Shown here: in pieces, positions 58,939-64,000 of the stretch
Layout of the letters: each line of letters begins with the position of its first letter
Numbering within the stretch: the first letter of the stretch is position 1
Source of the DNA: Halomonas ramblicola
Lineage (GTDB): Bacteria; Pseudomonadota; Gammaproteobacteria; Pseudomonadales; Halomonadaceae
DNA length: 64,000 bases
Assembly: GCF_030409215.1 (NCBI RefSeq)
Contig: NZ_JAUFPL010000018.1
Location: forward strand, 20,618 to 84,617
Direction: 5' to 3'
The notes under the pieces: generated by a model
Databases searched by the model: none
Seen by the model: the letters and a program-made list of their open reading frames with translations, nothing else
Told to the model about the DNA's origin: nothing
Made by a program: the position numbers and the translations under genes

Positions 58939-58957
58939 TGAAATGATAATACGTTAC
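58939..58957. promoter_or_regulatory. Candidate Fur box in the iron-transport divergent region
   Basis: TGAAATGATAATACGTTAC agrees with the consensus GATAATGATAATCATTATC at 11 of 19 positions, including an intact AATGATAAT core. It lies 26 bp before the binding-protein gene in a clearly AT-rich patch. Confidence 0.5.
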
Positions 58958-59125
58958 ATTACTTCTCAGGTATTGAAGTCCCTGCCGGGGCCTTCGTCAA
59001 GTCTCGGCTGATAGACGATCGGCGGGCGATACCGGTAAGCGAAGGAATGCGAGTCGCTTTCAAACGCATTCACCGCGTCGATCGGGTATGATGTGACACT
59101 GCCATGGACCCAGCGTCGTGAGCCT

Positions 59126-60310
59126 ATGAATCGTCATCCGAATCCAACGCCCGCCTCCCATGATGCTTCTGCCCCGGCGCTGTCGATGCGGGGCGTGCAC
59201 CATTCCTTCGGCAAGCACGAGGTGGTGAAGGGCATCGACCTCGAGGTGGGGGCCGGCGAGGTAGTCTGCCTGCTGGGCCCCTCGGGGTGCGGCAAGACCA
59301 CTCTGCTGCGTATCGCGGCTGGCCTGGAACGGCTGCAGCGGGGCCGGGTCGCCCTGGACGGGCGCGACATCGCCCTGTCGCGTGGCCGCCACCTGCCGCC
59401 CGAGAAGCGCAACGTGGGGCTGGCCTTCCAGGACTCGGCGCTCTTCCCGCACCTCTCGGTGCGCGAGAACGTCACCTTCGGCCTCAAGCGGCTGCCGGCG
59501 CGTGAGCGTCACCGCCGCGCCCTGGACCTGCTCGAGCAGCTGGGCATGGTCGACCATGCCGATGGCTACCCCCACACCCTCTCCGGCGGCCAGCAGCAGC
59601 GCGTGGCCCTGGCCCGGGCCCTAGCCCCGGCTCCCCAGCTGATGCTGCTCGACGAGCCCTTCTCCAGCCTCGATGCGCGGCTGCGCGATCGCATCCGCGA
59701 CGACACCCTGCACGTGCTGAAGAAGGTCGGGGCGGCCACCCTGCTGGTGACCCACGACCCGGAGGAGGCGATGTTCATGGCCGACCGCATCGCCCTGATG
59801 CGCAACGGCCGCATCGTCCAGACCGGGACGCCCCGCGAGCTCTACTGCACCCCCAGCGACCCCTTCGTGGTGACCTTCTTCGGCGAGGTGAACGAGCTCA
59901 CCGGGGTGGTGCGCGACGGCCGGGTCCAGACCCCGGTGGGCCCGGTGGACGCCGGCTGGCTGGCCGAGGGCAGCGAGGCCCAGGTGATGGTGCGCCCCGA
60001 GGCGCTGCGCGTGGTGGCGCTGGATGAGACGCCCGAGCATCGCCATAGCCATATCATCATGGCCAAGCTGCTGGGACGCAGCAGCCTGCTGCACATCTGC
60101 GCCCACGGCGAGGACGGGCGCGAAGCCCACCTGCACGCCCGGGTGCCGGGCGTCTTCCTGCCCGCCGAGGGGCAGCCGGTGGCGATCCGCCTGGACGCCT
60201 CCCAGGTGTTCGTCTTTCCCTCAGGCCCCGTCGGAGCCGGGGCGGGAGCGTCGCATGGCGATGCTGAGCAGGATCACCGGGACTATGCCTACGGCGACGA
60301 TGGCCAGTGA
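59126..60310 (+). CDS. Iron(III) ABC transporter ATP-binding protein
   Basis: A 394-residue FbpC-type ATPase: Walker A GPSGCGKTTLLR near 60, Q-loop AFQDSALFPHLSVREN near 105, signature LSGGQQQRVALARAL near 155, Walker B LMLLDEPFSSLDARLR near 175, H-loop LLVTHDPEEAMFMADR near 210, and a TOBE-like C-terminal domain (VMVRPEALRVV). The start at MNRHPNPTP is chosen over an ATG 11 codons earlier. Its last 90 bases overlap the convergent permease gene, and the last ~25 residues (GAGAGASHGDAEQDH...) look like non-family tail created by that overlap. Confidence 0.93.
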   Translation: MNRHPNPTPASHDASAPALSMRGVHHSFGKHEVVKGIDLEVGAGEVVCLLGPSGCGKTTLLRIAAGLERLQRGRVALDGRDIALSRGRHLPPEKRNVGLAFQDSALFPHLSVRENVTFGLKRLPARERHRRALDLLEQLGMVDHADGYPHTLSGGQQQRVALARALAPAPQLMLLDEPFSSLDARLRDRIRDDTLHVLKKVGAATLLVTHDPEEAMFMADRIALMRNGRIVQTGTPRELYCTPSDPFVVTFFGEVNELTGVVRDGRVQTPVGPVDAGWLAEGSEAQVMVRPEALRVVALDETPEHRHSHIIMAKLLGRSSLLHICAHGEDGREAHLHARVPGVFLPAEGQPVAIRLDASQVFVFPSGPVGAGAGASHGDAEQDHRDYAYGDDGQ

Positions 60311-61909
60311 CGCCGTGGAGGCCTCGGCGAGGCGCTCGTCCGAGGCCAGGCTGTGGGCCCGCACCGCCAGGGTATCGAAGTTGAAGGGGCGCAGGATGAT
60401 GGTCGCCGGCAGTTCCTTCATCACGTCCACGAACACCAGGATGCAGGCCGCCAGCAGGCTGCCGCGCATGATGGGGGTGTGGACCCGCCGCAGGGTGCCG
60501 GTGGCCGTCTGGCCCAGGGTGCGGGCGGCGGCGTCCATGCTCGGCGTCACCTTGCCCAGGCTGGCCTCCACGGCATTGAACGACACCGCCAGGAAGCGCA
60601 CCACGTAGGCGTAGACCAGGATGAACGCCGAGCCGCTGAAGATCAGTCCGATCACCTCTCCTCGATGCGCCAGCAGCCAGGTGTTGATGGCGTTGTCCAG
60701 CCAGGCGAAGGGGATCAGGATGCCCACCGCCACTACCGAGCCGGGAATGGCGTAGCCCATGGCCGAGATGCGCGTGGCGGTGCGCGTCAGGGGACTGTCG
60801 TGGAGCCGTACCCCGTAGCTGAGCACCACCGCCAGGGTCACGGCGATCAGCGCGGCGACGGTCGCCAACAGCAGGCTGTTGCGGGCATAGTCGAGGAAGC
60901 GGGCGCCCAGGAGGCTGTCGCCCCGTTCGATGGCCAACTGGGCGAGGATGCCGCTGGGTACCAGGAAGCCGATCAGGATCGGCAGGGTGCAGGCCAGGCA
61001 GGCGGCGGCGGCGCGCCAACCGTGCAGCCGGAACTCGGGCAGCTGCTGGTAGCGGGCGGAGGTGTGGAAGTAGCGGCGCCGGCCCCGCGACCAGCGTTCC
61101 AGCAGCACCAGGGCGATCACGAAGGCCAGCAGGCAGGCGGCGAGCTGGGCGGCGGCCACCTGCTCCCCCAGGCCGAACCAGGTGCGGTAGATGCCGGTGG
61201 TGAAGGTGTCGACGCCGAAGAACTGCACCGCGCCGAACTCGTTGAGGGTCTCCATCAGCACCAGCGACACGCCGCCTACCAGGGCGGGCCGTGCCAGCGG
61301 GATCGCCACGCCGGCGAACAGCCGCCAGGGGCCGCGTCCCAGGGTGCGCCCCACGTCCAGCATGCACACCGACTGCTCCATGAAGCTGGCGCGGGCCAGC
61401 AGGTAGACGTAGGGGTAGAGCACCAGGGTGATCAGCGTCGCCGCCCCGCCGAGGGAGCGGATGGCGGGGAACCAGTAGTCGCCGTGGCTCCAGCCGAACA
61501 GCGTCCTCAGCCAGCCCTGGAAGGGCCCGGAGAACTGCAGGAAGTCGGTATAGGCGTAGGCGATCACGTAGGTGGGCACGGCCAGCGGCAGCAGCAGCGC
61601 CCACTCGAACAGCCGCCGCCCGGGGAAGCGGCACATCACCACCAGCCAGGCGGTGCCGGTGCCGATCACCAGGGTGCCGATCCCCACCGTGACCACCAGG
61701 AAGAGGGTGTTGGCCAGGTAGCGCGGCAGCACGGTGCTGGCCAGGTGTCCCCACACCCCGTCGGTGGGCATGACGATATGGGCGAGTACCGCGAGTACCG
61801 GCAGGGCCACGACCAGCGCCACGGCCAGCAGCAGCAGGTTCCAGGGGGTGAGGGCGGGGGCGAGCCGGCGCGCCATGGCGGCCGGCCCGCCGCTGGCGGA
61901 TCGGGACAA
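60221..61909 (-). CDS. Iron(III) ABC transporter fused permease
   Basis: A FbpB-type permease with two fused binding-protein-dependent transport domains and about 12 membrane segments. EAA-loop-like stretches are present in both halves (FMEQSVCMLDVGRTLGRGPWRLFAGVAIPLARPAL near 190; VEASLGKVTPSMDAAARTLGQTATGTLRRVHTPIMRG near 460). The start chosen is TTG at 61909, seven bases after a perfect AAGGAG, giving 562 residues. GTG at 61939 or ATG at 61876 (MARRLAPAL) are alternatives. It is convergent with the ATPase gene and overlaps it by 90 bp. Confidence 0.9.
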   Translation of the reverse strand: MSRSASGGPAAMARRLAPALTPWNLLLLAVALVVALPVLAVLAHIVMPTDGVWGHLASTVLPRYLANTLFLVVTVGIGTLVIGTGTAWLVVMCRFPGRRLFEWALLLPLAVPTYVIAYAYTDFLQFSGPFQGWLRTLFGWSHGDYWFPAIRSLGGAATLITLVLYPYVYLLARASFMEQSVCMLDVGRTLGRGPWRLFAGVAIPLARPALVGGVSLVLMETLNEFGAVQFFGVDTFTTGIYRTWFGLGEQVAAAQLAACLLAFVIALVLLERWSRGRRRYFHTSARYQQLPEFRLHGWRAAAACLACTLPILIGFLVPSGILAQLAIERGDSLLGARFLDYARNSLLLATVAALIAVTLAVVLSYGVRLHDSPLTRTATRISAMGYAIPGSVVAVGILIPFAWLDNAINTWLLAHRGEVIGLIFSGSAFILVYAYVVRFLAVSFNAVEASLGKVTPSMDAAARTLGQTATGTLRRVHTPIMRGSLLAACILVFVDVMKELPATIILRPFNFDTLAVRAHSLASDERLAEASTASLAIVAVGIVPVILLSIAMRRSRPGSDGA

Positions 61910-62022
61910 GCGGAGACTCCTTGCGAGGCCTGTCCTCACGAATGCGAGGCGTTGACGGCGGTAAATGGTATCAGCTGCCGCCGGGCCCTGCAGCCGGAAC
62001 GCTACGCCCGATCGTCACAAGA

Positions 62023-62052
62023 CGAGCCCGCCGTCCGCGGATGGCGGGCTCG
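62023..62052 (-). terminator. Terminator downstream of the TRAP transporter genes
   Basis: CGAGCCCGCC / GGCGGGCTCG with a 10-base loop, followed on the minus strand by TCTTGT. It lies 22 bp after the DctM stop. Confidence 0.6.
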
Positions 62053-62073
62053 AGGGAGGCGGCGGGGCAGGGC

Positions 62074-63402
62074 TCAGTAGCCCAGCAGCATCGACGGCAG
62101 CCCGGTGATCAGCCCCGGGAAGAAGGCCATCAGCACGCAGGCCAGCACGATCAACGCGCAGAAGGGGACCACCGCCCGATAGAGGTCGACGATCTCGACC
62201 CCCTTGGGGGCCACCCCCTTGAGGTAGAAGAGCGCATAGCCGAAGGGCGGGGTGAGGAAGGAGGTCTGCAGCACCACTGCCACCATCACCACGAACCACA
62301 GCACGTCGACACCCATCTGTTCGACGATGGGCAGCATGATCGGGAAGCTGAGCAGCACGATGCCGGTCCAGTCCAGGAACATGCCCAGGATGAACACCAG
62401 GAACAGCATCAGGATCAGCGCGCCGGTGGTGCCACCCGGCATGGCCATCACCACCTCGTGGATCACCTCCATGCCGCCGCCGATGGAGAACACCCCGGTG
62501 AAGGCGGTGGCGCCCACCAGCACCAGCATCACCATGGTGGTGGTCTTGCTGGCCTCGATCAGGGTGCGATAGCAGGTGGCGGCCTTGCGGTCGCCGAAGA
62601 TCAGGAACAGCACGAAGGCGATGGTCACGCCGATGGCCGAGGCCTCGGTGGCGGTGGCGATGCCGGTGAACAGCGAGCCCAGCACGCCGAGGATCAGCGC
62701 CATGGGCGGCAGCACGTACTTGCCGAGCATGCCCAGCAGCTCGCCGGTGGAGACCTCGGCGCGCTCCTCGGCGGGTACCGGTGGACCGTAGGAAGGCTTC
62801 AGGTGGCAGATCACCAGCACGTAGAGGGCATACATCGCGCCCAGCATGACGCCGGGCACCAGGGCGCCGGCGAACAGGGCGCCCACCGAGACCGGCGAGT
62901 AGCTGGCCATCAGGATCAGCATGATGCTCGGCGGGATCAGGATGCCCAGGCAGCCGCTGGCCATGATCACCCCGGTGCTGAGCTCCTTGTTGTAGCCGTA
63001 GCCGAGCATGGGCACCAGCGCGATCATGCCCATCACCGCGATGGAGGCGCCGACGATGCCGGTGGTGGCGGCCAGCAGCACCGAGACGATGACCACGGTG
63101 AGCGCCAGGCCGCCCCGCAGGTTGGCCAGCAGCAGGCGCATCGACTCGAACATCTTCTCGGTGACGCCCGAGTCGTTGAGGAAACGCGCCATCAGGATGA
63201 ACAGTGGAATGGCCACCAGGACGTAGTTGTCCATGGCGTTGCCGTAGATGTTGTTGATGAGGATACCCAGGGTATTGGCCCCGGGGCCCAGCCAGGCGCC
63301 CAGTACGGCGACGCCGCCCAGCACGAAGGCCAGTGGGTGGCCCATGAACAGGCCGACCAGTAGGCCACCGAACATGAACAGGGTGAGCATCTCGGCGCTC
63401 AT
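62074..63402 (-). CDS. TRAP transporter large permease (DctM-type)
   Basis: A 442-residue 12-helix permease. Family signatures: MGHPLAFVLGG, YVLVAIPLFILMARFLNDSGVTEKMFE, AATTGIVGASIAVMG, GILIPPSIMLILMASYSPVSVGALFAGALVPGVML, TGIATATEASAIGV, and FLDWTGIVLLSFPIMLPI with SFLTPPFGYALFYLKG at the end. The related subgroup takes up mannitol or aromatic/2-oxo acids; the substrate here is unknown. Its ATG overlaps the DctQ stop by 4 bp. Confidence 0.93.
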   Translation of the reverse strand: MSAEMLTLFMFGGLLVGLFMGHPLAFVLGGVAVLGAWLGPGANTLGILINNIYGNAMDNYVLVAIPLFILMARFLNDSGVTEKMFESMRLLLANLRGGLALTVVIVSVLLAATTGIVGASIAVMGMIALVPMLGYGYNKELSTGVIMASGCLGILIPPSIMLILMASYSPVSVGALFAGALVPGVMLGAMYALYVLVICHLKPSYGPPVPAEERAEVSTGELLGMLGKYVLPPMALILGVLGSLFTGIATATEASAIGVTIAFVLFLIFGDRKAATCYRTLIEASKTTTMVMLVLVGATAFTGVFSIGGGMEVIHEVVMAMPGGTTGALILMLFLVFILGMFLDWTGIVLLSFPIMLPIVEQMGVDVLWFVVMVAVVLQTSFLTPPFGYALFYLKGVAPKGVEIVDLYRAVVPFCALIVLACVLMAFFPGLITGLPSMLLGY

Positions 63403-63902
63403 GCGGCTTCCTCCTTGCGCAACTCCTGGACGGCGCGGATCACGATGGCGATGGCCTGGAGCAGGATCAGCACCGCGGTGACGACGATGACCGCCTTCAC
63501 CGGGTAGACGGGGATGGCGACCATGCCGTAGGTAGTCTCGCCGCGGCTGAAGGAGCGCTCGAAGAAGCTCCAGCCGAAGGTGAGCAGCATCCAGATGAAG
63601 GGCACGAAGAAGATCAGGTAGCCGAGGAGCGCGAGTGCCGCCTGCTTGCGCCGGGACAGCAGGCGCTTGAGCACGTCGACCTCCACATGGGCGTGGTGGC
63701 GCAGCCCGTAGGCGGCCATCAGCATGAAGTGGGCGCCGAACAGCATCTTGGTGACATCGAAGGCCCAGTCGCTGGGGCGACCGATGAAGAAGCGCACGAG
63801 GATATCGTAGATCACGATCAGGGTGATCACGGCGAGCAGCGGGGCGATCAGGCGTCCGAACCCCTCGTTGAGGGCATCGATGGCCCTGGCAATGGCATTC
63901 AT
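63399..63902 (-). CDS. TRAP transporter small permease (DctQ-type)
   Basis: A 167-residue protein with four membrane segments: AIDALNEGFGRLIAPLLAVITLIVIYDILVRFFIGRPSDWAFDVTKMLFGAHFMLMAAYGLRHHAHVEVDVLKRLLS is typical of DctQ/TakQ. It pairs with the DctM gene that follows. The substrate-binding protein gene is expected upstream, beyond the right edge, as the remaining 98 bp hold no coding start I can identify. Confidence 0.93.
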   Translation of the reverse strand: MNAIARAIDALNEGFGRLIAPLLAVITLIVIYDILVRFFIGRPSDWAFDVTKMLFGAHFMLMAAYGLRHHAHVEVDVLKRLLSRRKQAALALLGYLIFFVPFIWMLLTFGWSFFERSFSRGETTYGMVAIPVYPVKAVIVVTAVLILLQAIAIVIRAVQELRKEEAA

Positions 63903-64000
63903 GGTGAGGCTCTCGAGTCGGGGCGGGTCAAGCGAGTCCTGCGCATGGGGCGTTACTGTCGATGGCGGCGGGGCCCTGGGCCCCGCCGCTACCCGCCTAC

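Noticed and set aside
60353..62080. Long plus-strand frame opposite the iron permease (575 codons)
   Set aside because: Low-complexity histidine/glutamine/glycine repeats mirror the permease codons; no motif or ribosome site.
61921..63363. Histidine/aspartate-rich 480-codon plus-strand frame opposite DctM
   Set aside because: Antisense of a hydrophobic membrane protein in GC-rich DNA typically gives such His/Gln/Asp strings; not a metal-binding protein.

Overview
The window is a GC-rich (visibly around 70 percent) chromosomal segment of a halophilic gammaproteobacterium, most likely Halomonas or a close Halomonadaceae relative. The pointers are an ectoine hydroxylase very close to the Halomonas elongata type, a TrkA/TrkH potassium system, and gene order over long blocks that matches Pseudomonas (from memory of that genome; no search was run). 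I see no rRNA, prophage, insertion sequence or CRISPR array. It is mostly core chromosome with a few accessory patches.

Layout. (1) 1-11 kb: trkH, trkA, a dodecin, rsmB, fmt and def on the minus strand, divergent from tsaP, dprA, tsaC, hemF and aroE. This covers K+ uptake, translation initiation and peptide maturation, pilus/transformation functions, haem and shikimate synthesis. (2) 11-14 kb: a small membrane protein, an M48 protease lipoprotein, a DUF815 ATPase and an unknown lipoprotein, plus the first copy of an intergenic palindromic element. (3) 14-27.6 kb, minus strand: der-bamB-yfgM-hisS-ispG-rodZ-pilW-rlmN-ndk-iscA-iscS-iscR-cysE-trmJ, a classic gammaproteobacterial run from which iscU, hscB, hscA, fdx and iscX are missing. 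(4) 27.6-36 kb: a SuhB homologue with a destroyed catalytic site, a VOC protein coupled to hisC, nlpE, radA, selD-selU, a glutamine-amidotransferase-like protein lacking its nucleophile, an alkyltransferase-like protein and yjaG. (5) 36-43.4 kb: hisB-hisH-hisA-hisF (minus), divergent from panM-asmA, mutY and yggX. (6) 43.4-46 kb: tRNA-Phe, tRNA-Gln, tRNA-Thr, an unexplained leader/sRNA-like stretch, ectD and an FAH-family hydrolase. (7) 46-53 kb: thrB-speA (coupled), a DUF2782 protein, polA, then a strong promoter with a stem-loop terminator that looks like a small RNA gene, and a lower-GC NYN-domain gene. (8) 53-57.8 kb: a LysR regulator divergent from an NCS2 permease, an amidohydrolase and a TauE/SafE permease, probably a purine or heteroaromatic catabolic cluster. 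(9) 57.9-62 kb: an iron(III) ABC transporter whose three genes lie in alternating orientations. (10) 62-64 kb: the membrane subunits of a TRAP transporter, running off the window edge.

The most interesting signals are the apparent SuhB pseudoenzyme (conserved position, metal ligands lost), the paired loss of iscU and of the IscU-binding tail of IscS, the promoter-terminator RNA unit after polA, and a family of palindromic intergenic elements found three times.
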